Assembly: GCF_900090195.1 (NCBI RefSeq)
Contig: NZ_LT607803.1
Location: 6,226,229-6,290,228, forward strand
Direction of reading: 5' to 3'
Length of the DNA stretch: 64,000 nucleotides
DNA from: Variovorax sp. HW608
GTDB lineage: Bacteria > Pseudomonadota > Gammaproteobacteria > Burkholderiales > Burkholderiaceae_C
Under the pieces are notes generated by a model, which saw only the letters and a program-made list of their open reading frames with translations, had not been told where the DNA came from and made no database searches. Below are positions 17,668 to 27,237 of the stretch, in pieces (the first letter of the stretch is position 1; the number at the start of each line of letters is the position of its first letter). The position numbers and the translations under genes were made by a program.

Positions 17668-18933
17668 ATGCACTTAAACGAACTCAAGGCACTTCACGTC
17701 TCCGAAGTCCTCAAGCAGGCCGAGGCCCTGGAGATCGAAAACGTCGGTCGCATGCGCAAGCAGGAACTGATGTTCGCGATCATCAAGAAGCGTGCGAAGG
17801 CCGGCGAACAGGTGTTTGCCGACGGCGTGCTCGAGATCCTGCCCGACGGCTTCGGGTTCCTGCGCAGCCCCGACACCAGCTTCACCGCGAGCACGGACGA
17901 CATCTACATCTCGCCGAGCCAGGTGCGCCGCTTCAACCTGCACACCGGCGACATGATCGAAGGCGAAGTGCGCACGCCCAAGGACGGCGAGCGCTATTTC
18001 GCGCTGACCAAGCTCGACAAGGTCAACGACGGTCCGCCGGAGGCGAACAAGCACAAGGTCATGTTCGAGAACCTGACCCCGCTGTTCCCCAAGCAGTTGA
18101 TGCGCCTCGAACGCGACAACTTCAAGGGCGACGAGAACATCACCGGCCGGATCATCGACATCATCGCCCCGATCGGCAAAGGCCAGCGCGCGTTGCTGGT
18201 GGCCCCGCCCAAGAGCGGCAAGACGGTCATGATGCAGCACATCGCGCACGCGATCAGCGCCAACTACCCCGAGGTGCACATGATGGTGCTGCTGGTGGAC
18301 GAGCGGCCCGAGGAAGTGACCGAGATGCAGCGCACCGTGAAGGGCGAGGTCATTGCCTCGACCTTCGACGAGCCCGCAGCACGCCACGTGCACGTCGCCG
18401 AAATGGTGATCGAGCGCGCCAAGCGCCTGGTCGAACTCAAGAAGGACGTGGTGATCCTGCTCGACTCGATCACCCGCCTCGCCCGTGCCTACAACAACGT
18501 CGTGCCCTCGTCCGGCAAGGTGCTGACGGGCGGCGTGGATTCCAACGCCCTGCAGCGTCCCAAGCGCTTCCTCGGCGCGGCGCGCAATGTGGAAGAAGGC
18601 GGCTCGCTGACGATCATCGGCACCGCCCTCATCGACACCGGCAGCCGCATGGACGAAGTGATCTTCGAAGAGTTCAAGGGCACCGGCAATTCCGAAATCC
18701 ACCTCGACCGCCGCCTCTACGAGAAGCGCGTGTTCCCGTCGATCCAGCTCAACCGCAGCGGCACCCGTCGCGAAGAACTGCTGTTGCCGCCCGAGATCCT
18801 GCAGAAGACCCGGATCCTGCGTCAGCTCATGTACAACATGGACGAGATCGAGGCGATGGAGCTCATGCTCAAGAACATGAAGGCCACCAAGACCAATGTC
18901 GAGTTCTTCGACATGATGCGTCGCGGCGGCTGA
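17668..18933 (+). CDS. rho: Transcription termination factor Rho
   Basis: Hexameric RNA-dependent ATPase/translocase that ends transcription; 421 residues. In order: an N-terminal helix bundle ([19 protein letters not shown]), the primary RNA-binding OSB fold ([15 protein letters not shown]), Walker A ([15 protein letters not shown], about residues 178-192), Walker B ([16 protein letters not shown]), the Q-loop region ([18 protein letters not shown]) and the R-loop [15 protein letters not shown]. Start ATG 17668 is the conserved one; the frame is open upstream but not conserved. The 130-bp leader may hold autoregulatory elements; a CATAAT -10-like box lies at 17539-17544. Confidence 0.98.
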   Translation: MHLNELKALHVSEVLKQAEALEIENVGRMRKQELMFAIIKKRAKAGEQVFADGVLEILPDGFGFLRSPDTSFTASTDDIYISPSQVRRFNLHTGDMIEGEVRTPKDGERYFALTKLDKVNDGPPEANKHKVMFENLTPLFPKQLMRLERDNFKGDENITGRIIDIIAPIGKGQRALLVAPPKSGKTVMMQHIAHAISANYPEVHMMVLLVDERPEEVTEMQRTVKGEVIASTFDEPAARHVHVAEMVIERAKRLVELKKDVVILLDSITRLARAYNNVVPSSGKVLTGGVDSNALQRPKRFLGAARNVEEGGSLTIIGTALIDTGSRMDEVIFEEFKGTGNSEIHLDRRLYEKRVFPSIQLNRSGTRREELLLPPEILQKTRILRQLMYNMDEIEAMELMLKNMKATKTNVEFFDMMRRGG

Positions 18934-19995
18934 TCAGCGCGCCGCCAGGGCCCGCCCTTCGGCGGCGCTTTGTCGGCCGAGGTCGAGCAGTTCCATGAGC
19001 TCGACCGCCTGTTCCGGCAGCACCGGATTCGGGCCCTGCCCCAGAATCGCATCGCGCAGCGCGGTGTAGTAGGCGACATAGTTGCCCGCCTTCGTGGGCA
19101 GCTTGCGCGTCTGCATGCGGCCGTCGGCCGCGCACAGCGTGAGTTCGCCGTCGATCGGATCCGCGCCCCATGCGGCATCCGAAGGACGCCCACCGGCGCG
19201 CAAGGCGTCTTCCTGGGGATCGACGCCGCGCTTGACGTAACTGCCCGTGGTGCCATGCAAGATGTACCGCGGCGCCGCGTATGCAGCCAGCGTGGTCGCG
19301 TGCAGCACGACCCTGAGCGGCGCGTGCGGACCGCTCTCGTAGCGCAGCACGGCATGAAAGTAGTCCTCGACGAGCGCCCCATCGCGCAGGACCGCGCTGT
19401 CGAGCTGAAGTGCATCGGGGCGGCCGAACAGCTGGACCGCCTGGTCGACGAGATGCGAACCGAGGTCGACCCAGAGACCGGCGCCCGGCACGGGCTGCTC
19501 GCGCCAGCGGGCCCGCACTTCGGGCCGAAAGCGGTCGAAATGCGATTCGAAATACACCGGGCGCCCCAGCTCACCGCTGGCCAGGACGTCTCGCAAGGTC
19601 AGGAAATCCGAATCGAAGCGGCGGTTCTGGTAGACGGAAAGCACCCGCCCCTGCCGCTCGGCCAGCGCCGCCAGTTCGCGCGCCTGCCCCGCATCGAGGG
19701 TGAACGGCTTGTCCACCACCACATGCTTGCCGGCCGCAAGCGCCGCCTTGGCGACCGGGTGGTGCTGGGCGTTGGGCGCCGCGACGACGATCAGATCGAT
19801 GTCGGTTCGGCGCAACAGCGCGTCCACGTCCGGGACCACATCCACCCCGGGCCAGTCCGCATGCACCTTGTGCGGCTGCGAGCTCGCCACGGCGCCGAGC
19901 TCCAATCCGGGCACGGCCGAGAGCACCGGGGCGTGGAAGGTCTGACCGGCGAATCCATAGCCGACCAGGCCGGCACGCAGGGTGGTTTGGGACAT
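18934..19995 (-). CDS. Gfo/Idh/MocA-family oxidoreductase
   Basis: Predicted NAD(P)-dependent dehydrogenase acting on a sugar or polyol-like substrate; 353 residues. N-terminal Rossmann motif [16 protein letters not shown] (about residues 9-24), [17 protein letters not shown] and the family [11 protein letters not shown] with the catalytic-region Lys. The C-terminal dimerisation/substrate domain holds [20 protein letters not shown] with the conserved Asp and His. This pattern resembles E. coli YdgJ-type members. ATG 19995 ([14 protein letters not shown]) is chosen over the longer open frame. Its stop directly abuts the rho stop (convergent). The substrate is unknown. Confidence 0.9.
   Translation of the reverse strand: MSQTTLRAGLVGYGFAGQTFHAPVLSAVPGLELGAVASSQPHKVHADWPGVDVVPDVDALLRRTDIDLIVVAAPNAQHHPVAKAALAAGKHVVVDKPFTLDAGQARELAALAERQGRVLSVYQNRRFDSDFLTLRDVLASGELGRPVYFESHFDRFRPEVRARWREQPVPGAGLWVDLGSHLVDQAVQLFGRPDALQLDSAVLRDGALVEDYFHAVLRYESGPHAPLRVVLHATTLAAYAAPRYILHGTTGSYVKRGVDPQEDALRAGGRPSDAAWGADPIDGELTLCAADGRMQTRKLPTKAGNYVAYYTALRDAILGQGPNPVLPEQAVELMELLDLGRQSAAEGRALAAR
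18939..18971 (+). terminator. Probable terminator after rho
   Basis: GCGCCGCC (18939-18946) pairs with GGCGGCGC (18961-18968), followed by TTTG. It begins 6 bases after the rho stop and lies within the last codons of the convergent oxidoreductase gene, so both functions share the same DNA. Confidence 0.55.
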
Positions 19996-20028
19996 GGCTG
20001 GGGCCTCTGGCGCATAAAAGGTCCAGTA

Positions 20029-20037
20029 TGCGATAAT
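20029..20037 (+). promoter_or_regulatory. Extended -10 promoter element for rpmE2
   Basis: TGCGATAAT (TGn followed by GATAAT), about 75 bp upstream of the rpmE2 start codon. No clear -35. A CGCGGC/GCCGCG hairpin follows in the leader near 20062-20078. Confidence 0.5.
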
Positions 20038-20112
20038 TGCGGGCTTCGCGAAAAGTGCACCGCGGCGTTGTGCCGCGTGGTTGTGGCTCTCGCATCGACC
20101 AAAGGAATCATC

Positions 20113-20370
20113 ATGAAAGAAGGCATTCACCCGAACTACCGCGAAGTTCTGTTCGTCGACCTGTCGAACGGCTTCAAGTTCGTGACCCGTTCGTGCGTCA
20201 ACACCAAGGAAACCGGCAAGACCGACGATGGTCGTGAACTGCCTCTCTTCAAGCTCGATACCTCGAGCGAATCGCACCCCTTCTATACCGGGACGCAGAA
20301 GTCGGTCGATAACATGGGCGGCCGCGTCGAGAAATTCCGCAACCGCTTCGGCAAGACGGCTTCCAAGTAA
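20113..20370 (+). CDS. rpmE2: 50S ribosomal protein L31, type B
   Basis: Large-subunit protein, 85 residues. [20 protein letters not shown] and [21 protein letters not shown] are diagnostic. It has only one Cys (SCVN) and lacks the zinc-binding Cys set of type A L31, so it is the zinc-independent C-minus paralogue. AAAGGA precedes the ATG. Followed by an intrinsic terminator, so monocistronic. No obvious Zur operator was seen in the 100 bp upstream. Confidence 0.97.
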   Translation: MKEGIHPNYREVLFVDLSNGFKFVTRSCVNTKETGKTDDGRELPLFKLDTSSESHPFYTGTQKSVDNMGGRVEKFRNRFGKTASK

Positions 20371-20390
20371 GGAAGGCGCTTTTCGTGTCG

Positions 20391-20425
20391 AGGGCAGCCC
20401 GGTTTACCGCGCTGCCCTTTTTCTT
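20391..20425 (+). terminator. Intrinsic terminator after rpmE2
   Basis: GGGCAGC (20392-20398) pairs with GCTGCCC (20411-20417), followed by TTTTTCTTT. Confidence 0.92.
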
Positions 20426-20452
20426 TCCCAACGAGCACGCTCTCCTTTCGAG

Positions 20453-22183
20453 GTGAATCACCCGACGCCCGCCATCGTTGCCCAGAGCGCAGTGCGCCGG
20501 CTGCCGCGCATTGCACTGCTGCTCCTGTGCGCGGCGTACCTGATGCCCGGCCTGCTCGGCCGCGGCCCCTGGAAGAGCGCGGACATCACTGCGTTCGGCT
20601 ACATGGCCGAACTGGCCCAGAGCAGGGACGGCATTGCCGCCTGGTTCGACCCGGTGCTGCTCGGGCTGCGGCCCGAGACGCCGGCCCTGCTTCCCTACTG
20701 GATCGGGGCCTGGGCGATCAAGATCGCCCCCTCGTGGATCAATCCCGACCTGGCGGTGCGCATCGCCTTCGCGCTGCTTCTGGCGGGCGCCTTCACCGCC
20801 ACGTGGTATGCCGTCTACTACCTGGCACGCACGTACCGGGCCCAGCCGGTGGCGTTCGCTTTCGGCGGCGAGGCGCGGCCGACCGACTATGCGCGCGCCA
20901 TCGCCGACGGCGCGCTCCTCGCGCTGATCGCATCGCTCGGACTGGCCCAACTGGGGCACGAAACCACGCCCGCCCTCGCGCAACTGTTCTTCGCCTCGAA
21001 CCTGTTCTTCGGTGTCGCGGCGCTGCCGTACCGGCGCATCGGCCCGGTCGCCGCGCTGATCGTGGGCGCCTTCGGGCTGGCGCTCAGCGGCGGCCCGACG
21101 GTGGGCCTGACGCTCGGTATCGGCTGCGGCGTGATCCTGCTGGTCGAACGCAAGCGGCTGCCGGCCGAGGAAGTGCCCGCGTCCGAACCCACCTACACGA
21201 CGGCCTCGATCGCGGCGGTGTTCGGCATCACGCTGCTTGCGGTGGCGCTGGCGGCCGCACTCGGCCTCTTCGAGTGGCGGATCGATCTGCCGACGTCCCA
21301 GCGCCTGCTGCCCGAAGTGCGCAACCAGGCCAGGCTCCTGCTCTGGTTCACCTGGCCGACCTGGCCCCTCGCCATCTGGACGCTCTGGCGCTGGCGCCGG
21401 CAGTTGACCGCACGCCATGTCGCCCTGCCCCTCTGGTTCGCGGCCGTGCCCCTGCTGGCGACCTGGACCACCAACTTCTCCGAACGGTCGCTGCTGCTCG
21501 GCCTGCCGGCCTTCGCGACCCTCGCCGCCTTCGCGCTGCCGACATTCCGGCGCAGCGTGGCCGCGCTGATCGACTGGTTCACGCTCCTGTTCTTCAGCGG
21601 CTCGGCGATCATCATCTGGGTGATCTGGGTCGCGATGCAGACCGGCGTGCCGGCCAAGCCCGCCGCCAACGTCGCCAAGCTGGCCCCCGGGTTCGTCCCG
21701 CACTTTTCCTTCGCGCCCTTCATCTTCGCGCTGACGGCGACGCTGGCCTGGGCCTGGCTCGTGCGCTGGCGTACCGGCCGCCATCGCGCGGCGCTGTGGA
21801 AGACCCTCGTCCTGCCCGCCGGCGGCGCCGCCCTCTGCTGGATGCTGGTCATGACCCTGTGGCTGCCGGTGCTCGACTTTGCCCGCAGCTATGTGCCGCA
21901 GGTCAACGCGATCGCCGAGCGTGTCGGCCAGCCGGGCTGCATTTCCGAGCTTGCGCTCGGCCGGCCGCACATCGCGGCGCTGCGCTATCACGGCAATTTC
22001 AACGTCCAGCCGCTGATCGGCGGTCCGCCCTGCCCCTGGCTGCTGGTCAACCCCGACGCGATCGCGAAGCTCCACGAGATCGTGAATCTCGAAAGCTGGC
22101 GCCTCGTCGGCACCCTGCGCCGTCCGACCAGCGCCGCGGACGACCTGCTGCTGTACCAGCGACTGACGCCCATCGGTGGCTAG
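20453..22183 (+). CDS. Polytopic membrane glycosyltransferase-like protein (ArnT/PMT-type fold)
   Basis: Integral membrane protein of 576 residues with about a dozen hydrophobic segments. The N-terminal part has a conserved-looking loop GLLGRGPWKSADITAFGYM, reminiscent of the acidic first periplasmic loop of ArnT/PMT (GT-C fold) lipid-dependent sugar transferases. This similarity is suggestive only. The C-terminal soluble part contains FNVQPLIGGPPCPWLLVNP. I chose GTG 20453 (VNHPTPAIVAQ) because the frame upstream overlaps rpmE2. Its stop overlaps the MATE gene start by 8 bp, implying coupling and perhaps joint export or modification of a lipid-linked glycan. Substrate unknown. Confidence 0.7.
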   Translation: MNHPTPAIVAQSAVRRLPRIALLLLCAAYLMPGLLGRGPWKSADITAFGYMAELAQSRDGIAAWFDPVLLGLRPETPALLPYWIGAWAIKIAPSWINPDLAVRIAFALLLAGAFTATWYAVYYLARTYRAQPVAFAFGGEARPTDYARAIADGALLALIASLGLAQLGHETTPALAQLFFASNLFFGVAALPYRRIGPVAALIVGAFGLALSGGPTVGLTLGIGCGVILLVERKRLPAEEVPASEPTYTTASIAAVFGITLLAVALAAALGLFEWRIDLPTSQRLLPEVRNQARLLLWFTWPTWPLAIWTLWRWRRQLTARHVALPLWFAAVPLLATWTTNFSERSLLLGLPAFATLAAFALPTFRRSVAALIDWFTLLFFSGSAIIIWVIWVAMQTGVPAKPAANVAKLAPGFVPHFSFAPFIFALTATLAWAWLVRWRTGRHRAALWKTLVLPAGGAALCWMLVMTLWLPVLDFARSYVPQVNAIAERVGQPGCISELALGRPHIAALRYHGNFNVQPLIGGPPCPWLLVNPDAIAKLHEIVNLESWRLVGTLRRPTSAADDLLLYQRLTPIGG

Positions 22184-23516
22184 CGAACGGGGCGTCATCG
22201 GACGCCACGCCGCGACGGTCTTCGTCGGGCAGATGGCGGTCATGGCTTTCGGCGTCACCGACACGATCGTCGCGGGCCGCTATGCCGAAGGCGCGCTGGC
22301 GGCACTGTCGGTGGGCTCCGCGATCTTCATCAGTGTCTATGTCTCGCTGATGGGGGCGCTGCAGGCGCTGCTGCCGATCTGGGCCGAGCTCCACGGCGCA
22401 CGGCGCGCATCCGAGGTCGGGCGCTCGGTCCGGCAATCCCTCTATGTCTGCGGCGCCGCGATCGCGATCGGCATGGCGATCCTGCTGTTCCCCGCGCCGA
22501 TGCTGCGCTGGACCGAGGTGCCCCAAAGCATGCGCGGCGACGTCGAGGCCTATCTCGGCGTGCTGGCCTTCGCGCTGGCGCCGGCCCTCTCCTTTCGCCT
22601 TTTCAGCACGCTCAACCAGGGCCTCGGCAAGCCGCAGCTCGTGACCTGGCTGCAGCTGGCGTCGCTGGGCATCAAGCTGCCGCTGTCGATCTGGTTCGCC
22701 TTCGGCGGTGCGGGCCTGCCGGCGATGGGCCTCGTCGGATGCGGCTGGGCCACGCTGGTGGTGAACTACGCGATGCTCGGTGCGGCACTCTGGCTGCTGC
22801 GCGCCGAGCCTTCGTACCGCGAGTACCGCTTCTGGCAGCGGATCGAGCCGCCGGACTGGGCCCAGCTGCGCCGGTTCGGGAGGCTGGGCATTCCCGCCGG
22901 GCTCGCCGTGCTGGTGGAAGTGACCTCGTTCACGCTGATGGCGCTGTTCATCGCCCGCCTCGGGACAACGGCCTCGGCGGCGCACCAGATCGCTGCAAAC
23001 CTGACGGCGGTCGCCTACATGGTGCCGCTGTCGCTCGCCATCGCCACGAGCGCGCGGGTGAGCTTCTGGCTCGGCGCGGGCGATCCGTTGCTCGCGCGGC
23101 AGGCGGGGCGCAAGGGCTTCCAGCTGACCGTACTCTTCGCGCTGCTCGTTGCATCGGCGATGGCGCTCCTGCGCTGGCAGCTGGCCGGCATCTATTCGGC
23201 CAATCCTGCGGTCATCGCGCTGGGCGCGACGCTGCTGCTGGCAACCTCCTCCTATCACCTTGCCGACGCGCTGCAGACGCTGTGCGTCTTCGTGCTGCGC
23301 TGCTATCAGGTGACGGTGATGCCGTTGATCCTCTACTGCACGCTGCTGTGGGGCGTCGGCCTGGGGGGCAGCTATCTGCTGGCCTATCGCGGGATCGGGC
23401 CCTGGGCGGCGATGCAGTCACCGCTCGCGTTCTGGCTCATGAGCGCGGTCGCGCTCTTCATCACGGCCGTGCTCTTTCTGGTGCTGCTCGCGTGGACCGT
23501 CAGGCGACGGCGGTGA
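22176..23516 (+). CDS. MATE-family efflux transporter
   Basis: Cation-coupled multidrug or metabolite exporter of 446 residues with about 12 membrane segments in two MatE repeats. The first repeat opens FVGQMAVMAFGVTDTIVAGR, including the GxxDT-type motif common in MATE proteins; the second contains GIPAGLAVLVEVTSFTLMAL and GTTASAAHQIAANL. Start GTG 22176 overlaps the preceding gene's stop. The last 17 bp overlap the 3' end of phoR on the other strand. The substrate is not predictable. Confidence 0.9.
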   Translation: MASERGVIGRHAATVFVGQMAVMAFGVTDTIVAGRYAEGALAALSVGSAIFISVYVSLMGALQALLPIWAELHGARRASEVGRSVRQSLYVCGAAIAIGMAILLFPAPMLRWTEVPQSMRGDVEAYLGVLAFALAPALSFRLFSTLNQGLGKPQLVTWLQLASLGIKLPLSIWFAFGGAGLPAMGLVGCGWATLVVNYAMLGAALWLLRAEPSYREYRFWQRIEPPDWAQLRRFGRLGIPAGLAVLVEVTSFTLMALFIARLGTTASAAHQIAANLTAVAYMVPLSLAIATSARVSFWLGAGDPLLARQAGRKGFQLTVLFALLVASAMALLRWQLAGIYSANPAVIALGATLLLATSSYHLADALQTLCVFVLRCYQVTVMPLILYCTLLWGVGLGGSYLLAYRGIGPWAAMQSPLAFWLMSAVALFITAVLFLVLLAWTVRRRR

Positions 23517-24837
23517 CCGCAGCAGGAGTCTTGCGCAGCCGCGTGACCGGAAACACCAGCGTGAAGCGCGAGCCCTCGCCCACCTTGCTCTCGATGCGCA
23601 ATTCGGCGCCGTGCCGCTGCGCGATGTGCTTGACGATCGCGAGGCCGAGGCCGGTGCCGCCGGTTTCGCGCGAACGGCTGCGGTCGATGCGGTAGAAGCG
23701 CTCCGTGAGCCGCGGGATGTGCTCGGCGGCGATCCCGGGACCGGTATCGCGCACCGAGAACTCACCGCGGCCGTCAGGCAGCACGCGCCAGACCACGGTG
23801 ACTTCGCCGCCCGGCGGCGTGTAGCGCACGGCATTGCTCACGAGATTCGACATGGCGCTTTGCAGTTCGGTGGGCACGCCTGCGATCTCGGAGTCCGCCT
23901 CCATGCTGAACGACAGGCGATGGCCCTGCTGCGACAGGCGGCTCGACAACCCGCGCGCCTCGTCCTCGCACTGGGCCAGCAAGGCGCGCACGCGGATCCA
24001 CCGGTTGGGCGGCGGTGCGCTGCTGCCTTCGAGGCGCGACAGGGTCAGCAGGTCGTTGACCAGCGTTTCCATGCGGTGCGACTGCTGGCTCATCAGGTTG
24101 AGGTAGCGGGCGCGCTCCTCGGCATCCAGCGGCAGGTTCTGCAAGGTCTCGACGAACCCGGCCAGTACGGTCAGCGGCGTGCGGATCTCGTGCGAGACGT
24201 TGGCCACGAAATCGCGCCGCATGGCCTCGGCCTGCTCGAGGGCCGTGACATCGCGTGTAAGCAGCATGCGGCGGTTGCCCGAATAGGGGTGCACCTGAAC
24301 CGACAAACGGCAGGGCTGGTTGCGGTGCATCGCCTTCGAGGGCGCATCGATCACTACATCGCGGCTGTAGTTCCACGAAGCCAGGTAAGCGACAAAGGCC
24401 GGGTCGCGCACCAGGTTCGAAAGGTGCTGCAGCAGGTCGCGCTCGGTGTCGATGCCGAGTTGCTCCCCCGCCGTCTGGTTGCACCATTCGATGCGGCCCT
24501 GCTCGTCGAGCAGCACCACGCCGTTGGGCGAGGCCTGGATCGCTGCGAGGAACTCCTGCAGCCGCTCCTCGGCCTGCTGCGCGAGCTTTTCGCGATCGCG
24601 CAGCAGCTTGCGGATGCGCTCAGCCAGTTCGACCCAGAGCCCCGGGCCACGCGAAGGCAGCCCGACGGCATCGTTGCGCAGCACATTCAGGAGCCGGTGT
24701 GCGCGCCATGTGTCGAGCGCGAGCCACGCCAGCGCACCCACCCATGCACCGAGCCAGATGTGGCGCCAGGCGACGAATGCAGCAACGCCGCCGCCCACGA
24801 GCGAAGCCAGGAGAAAAGTCGCGATACGAAACGGCAT
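23500..24837 (-). CDS. phoR: Phosphate regulon sensor histidine kinase PhoR
   Basis: Inner-membrane sensor kinase that phosphorylates PhoB on phosphate limitation; 445 residues. Two N-terminal membrane helices (residues about 5-42), then a PAS domain (FLAAIQASPNGVVLLDEQGR, about 93-190), the H-box FVANVSHEIRTPLTVLAGF, the N-box LVSNAVRYTPPGG, G1 VRDTGPGIAAEHI and G2 GTGLGLAIVKHIA. No large periplasmic domain, as in E. coli PhoR, which senses through PstSCAB-PhoU. Last gene of the pst-phoU-phoBR cluster; converges on the MATE gene with a 17-bp overlap. Confidence 0.96.
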   Translation of the reverse strand: MPFRIATFLLASLVGGGVAAFVAWRHIWLGAWVGALAWLALDTWRAHRLLNVLRNDAVGLPSRGPGLWVELAERIRKLLRDREKLAQQAEERLQEFLAAIQASPNGVVLLDEQGRIEWCNQTAGEQLGIDTERDLLQHLSNLVRDPAFVAYLASWNYSRDVVIDAPSKAMHRNQPCRLSVQVHPYSGNRRMLLTRDVTALEQAEAMRRDFVANVSHEIRTPLTVLAGFVETLQNLPLDAEERARYLNLMSQQSHRMETLVNDLLTLSRLEGSSAPPPNRWIRVRALLAQCEDEARGLSSRLSQQGHRLSFSMEADSEIAGVPTELQSAMSNLVSNAVRYTPPGGEVTVVWRVLPDGRGEFSVRDTGPGIAAEHIPRLTERFYRIDRSRSRETGGTGLGLAIVKHIAQRHGAELRIESKVGEGSRFTLVFPVTRLRKTPAAVTAVA

Positions 24838-24876
24838 GCCCGGACATTATCCCGCCCAACTCAGCGGGCGGGCCTC

Positions 24877-25569
24877 TCAGACGGTGGCCTGTGCGGTGAG
24901 CCGGTAGCCTGCACCCCGGACCGTCTCGACCATGGGCGCGGCCGGGCCGAGGGATTCGCGCAGGCGCTTGACGTGGACGTCGACCGTGCGCTCCTCGATG
25001 TAGACGTGGTCGCCCCAGACCTTGTCGAGCAGTTGGGCCCGGCTGTGCACGCGCTCGGCATGCTGCATCAGGAAGCCCAGCAGCTTGAACTCGGTCGGCC
25101 CGACCTTCAGCGGATTGCCCTGCCAGGTGACGCGGTGCGTCGCGGTGTCGAGCGCAAGCTCGCCGATCTCGACGCGCTCCGTCACGACTTCGGGCGCCCG
25201 GCGGCGCAGCACCGCGCGGATGCGTGCGAGCATCTCCTGCGTCGAGAAAGGCTTGGTGATGTAGTCGTCGGCGCCGGCGTCCAGCCCGGCGACCTTGTCG
25301 GGCTCGTCGCCGCGCGCGGTCAGCATCAGGATCGGGATGGTCTTGGTGCGCGGGTCCTTGCGCCACTGGCGCGCGAGCTGCAATCCGCTCTGGCCCGGAA
25401 GCATCCAGTCCAGCAGCACCAGGTCCGGCAGGAACGCATCGATCTCGCGCTGCGCGGATTCGCCGTCTTCAGCCCAGATCGGCTCGAAACCGTTGTGCCG
25501 GAGGTTGACGGCGATCAGCTCGGCGATCGAAGACTCGTCCTCGACGATCAGAATGCGTGGTTTCTTCAT
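24877..25569 (-). CDS. phoB: Phosphate regulon response regulator PhoB
   Basis: Transcription factor that binds Pho boxes when phosphorylated; 230 residues. Receiver domain with acidic pocket ILIVEDESS, phospho-acceptor Asp in DLVLLDWMLPGQSG (about residue 54) and Lys in ITKPFSTQEML. The C-terminal OmpR-type winged helix contains KVWGDHVYIEERTVDVHVKR. Located between phoU and phoR with short gaps, so probably co-transcribed. Its likely targets within the window are the Pho boxes before pstS, ppx and ppk1. Confidence 0.97.
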   Translation of the reverse strand: MKKPRILIVEDESSIAELIAVNLRHNGFEPIWAEDGESAQREIDAFLPDLVLLDWMLPGQSGLQLARQWRKDPRTKTIPILMLTARGDEPDKVAGLDAGADDYITKPFSTQEMLARIRAVLRRRAPEVVTERVEIGELALDTATHRVTWQGNPLKVGPTEFKLLGFLMQHAERVHSRAQLLDKVWGDHVYIEERTVDVHVKRLRESLGPAAPMVETVRGAGYRLTAQATV

Positions 25570-25623
25570 GAATCCTCAGATTCTCCGTTCATTCGCAAGG
25601 CGGCACACGACCGCCTCGCGTGC

Positions 25624-26325
25624 TCATTGCAGTTGTGCTTCGATCTCGTTCATCGAGGCGTGGCGGACGTCCGCGCCCTTCACGATGTAGATGATGAACT
25701 CGGCGATGTTCTTCGCGTGGTCGCCGATGCGCTCGATCGCCTTGGCGAGGAACAGCAGGTCCAGGCTCGCGGAAATCGTGCGCGGGTCTTCCATCATGTA
25801 GGTGACCAGCTTGCGCACGAAGCCGTCGAACTCCTTGTCGATCAGGTCGTCGTCCTTGAGGATCGACAGCGCCGCGGCGGTATCGAGCCGCGCGAACGCA
25901 TCGAGCGCCTTGCGCAGCAGGCCCGAGGCCAGGTCCGCGGCGATGCGCAGCTCGGTCGACGGCAAGGCGCGCGCCGCACCGCTCTCGATGATCGACTTGA
26001 CCATGCGCGCGATCTTGTTCGCCTCGTCGCCCACGCGCTCGAGGTTGGCGGTGGTCTTGGAGATGGCGATCAGGAGCCGCAGGTCGCGCGCGGTCGGCTG
26101 GCGGCGCGCGATGATCGACGACAGTTCGCGGTCGATCTCGATCTCCATCGCGTTGACGCGGTTCTCGGTCTCCATGACGCGCTCGGCCGTCTCGGAGTCG
26201 AACTCCTGCAGCGCATAGACCGCCTGGTTGATCTGCGATTCCACGATGCCGCCGAGCTCCATCACGCGCGACGACACCATGTTCAGTTCGCTGTCGAACT
26301 GGCTGGAAAGGTGCTTTTCTGTCAT
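25624..26325 (-). CDS. phoU: Phosphate signalling protein PhoU
   Basis: Negative regulator linking PstSCAB to PhoR; 233 residues. Two three-helix PhoU repeats are visible, each with the metal-binding E/DxxxD pattern: LERVGDEANKIARM (about residues 107-120) and IERIGDHAKNIAEF (about 208-221). It lies 127 bp after pstB, the gap being filled by a dispersed repeat and some GC-rich sequence, and 54 bp before phoB. Confidence 0.96.
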   Translation of the reverse strand: MTEKHLSSQFDSELNMVSSRVMELGGIVESQINQAVYALQEFDSETAERVMETENRVNAMEIEIDRELSSIIARRQPTARDLRLLIAISKTTANLERVGDEANKIARMVKSIIESGAARALPSTELRIAADLASGLLRKALDAFARLDTAAALSILKDDDLIDKEFDGFVRKLVTYMMEDPRTISASLDLLFLAKAIERIGDHAKNIAEFIIYIVKGADVRHASMNEIEAQLQ

Positions 26326-26394
26326 CTCATAACTCCTGGTCAGCGCGCATCTTTACGGGGAACACCGCGGGACCGGCTCTGCCGGGCCGCTGGT

Positions 26395-26452
26395 GTTGCC
26401 CCCTCGAAGGGGGTTGGCGAAGCGACACGAAGTGCGCGCAGCCTGGGGGTGG
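26395..26452 (+). repeat. Dispersed intergenic repeat, copy 1
   Basis: Palindrome-containing element (GCCCCCTCGAAGGGGG) followed by ACACGAAGTG and a GGGGGT end, in the pstB-phoU gap and ending at the pstB stop. A related copy in the opposite orientation lies at 62814-62865. I recall similar elements between genes of Comamonadaceae. Confidence 0.65.
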
Positions 26453-27232
26453 TCAACCGAACCTCCCGGTGATGTAGTCCTCGGTCTCCTTGCGCTTGGG
26501 CTTGAAGAACATCTCTTCGGTCGCGCCGAATTCGATCAGGTCGCCGAGGTACATGTAGGCGGTGTAGTCGCTGCAGCGGGCGGCCTGCTGCATGTTGTGG
26601 GTCACGATGACCACGGTGTATTCGTTCTTCAGCTCGGCGATCAGTTCCTCGATCTTCGCGGTCGAGATCGGGTCGAGTGCCGAGCAGGGCTCGTCGAGCA
26701 GCAGCACTTCGGGCTTGATCGCGATGCCGCGCGCGATGCACAGCCGCTGCTGCTGGCCGCCGGACAGGCCCGAGCCGCTTTGCTGGAGCTTGTCGCGCAC
26801 CTCGGTCCACAGCGCCGCCTTCTTGAGCGCCCACTCGACGCGGTCGTCCATCTCGGACGAGCTCAGGTTCTCGAACAGCTTCACGCCGAAGGCGATGTTG
26901 TCGTAGATCGACATCGGGAACGGCGTCGGCTTCTGGAACACCATGCCGACCTTGGCGCGGATCAGCGCCACGTCCTGCTTGGAGGTCAGCAGGTTCTCGC
27001 CGTCCAGCGCGATCACCCCTTCGGCGCGCTGCTCCGGGTACAGCTCGAACATGCGGTTGAAGGTGCGCAGCAGGGTCGACTTGCCGCAGCCCGAGGGGCC
27101 GATGAAGGCCGTGACCTTGTTCTCGGGGATGTCGAGGTTGATGCCCTTGAGCGCGTGGAACTTGCCGTAGTAGAAGTTCAGGTCCTTGACCGAGATCTTC
27201 GCGCGCGTGGGTTGAGCGATGGTGGATGGCAT
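26453..27232 (-). CDS. pstB: Phosphate ABC transporter ATP-binding protein PstB
   Basis: ATPase of the high-affinity phosphate importer, 259 residues. Walker [20 protein letters not shown]-loop [15 protein letters not shown], signature [16 protein letters not shown] and Walker [15 protein letters not shown] are all intact; [15 protein letters not shown] at the start is the usual PstB N-terminus. ATG 27232 ([10 protein letters not shown]) is 5 bp after the pstA stop. The frame is open further upstream, but that part overlaps pstA. Confidence 0.97.
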   Translation of the reverse strand: MPSTIAQPTRAKISVKDLNFYYGKFHALKGINLDIPENKVTAFIGPSGCGKSTLLRTFNRMFELYPEQRAEGVIALDGENLLTSKQDVALIRAKVGMVFQKPTPFPMSIYDNIAFGVKLFENLSSSEMDDRVEWALKKAALWTEVRDKLQQSGSGLSGGQQQRLCIARGIAIKPEVLLLDEPCSALDPISTAKIEELIAELKNEYTVVIVTHNMQQAARCSDYTAYMYLGDLIEFGATEEMFFKPKRKETEDYITGRFG

Positions 27233-27237
27233 GTTGT

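Noticed and set aside
20000..20112. Zur operator in front of type-B L31
   Set aside because: No AT-rich dyad resembling a Zur box; only an extended -10 and a GC hairpin were seen.
20249..22264. 671-codon minus-strand frame across the GT-C-like gene
   Set aside because: Composition dominated by Arg, Gly, Gln and Glu with no motif; antisense of a clear membrane protein.
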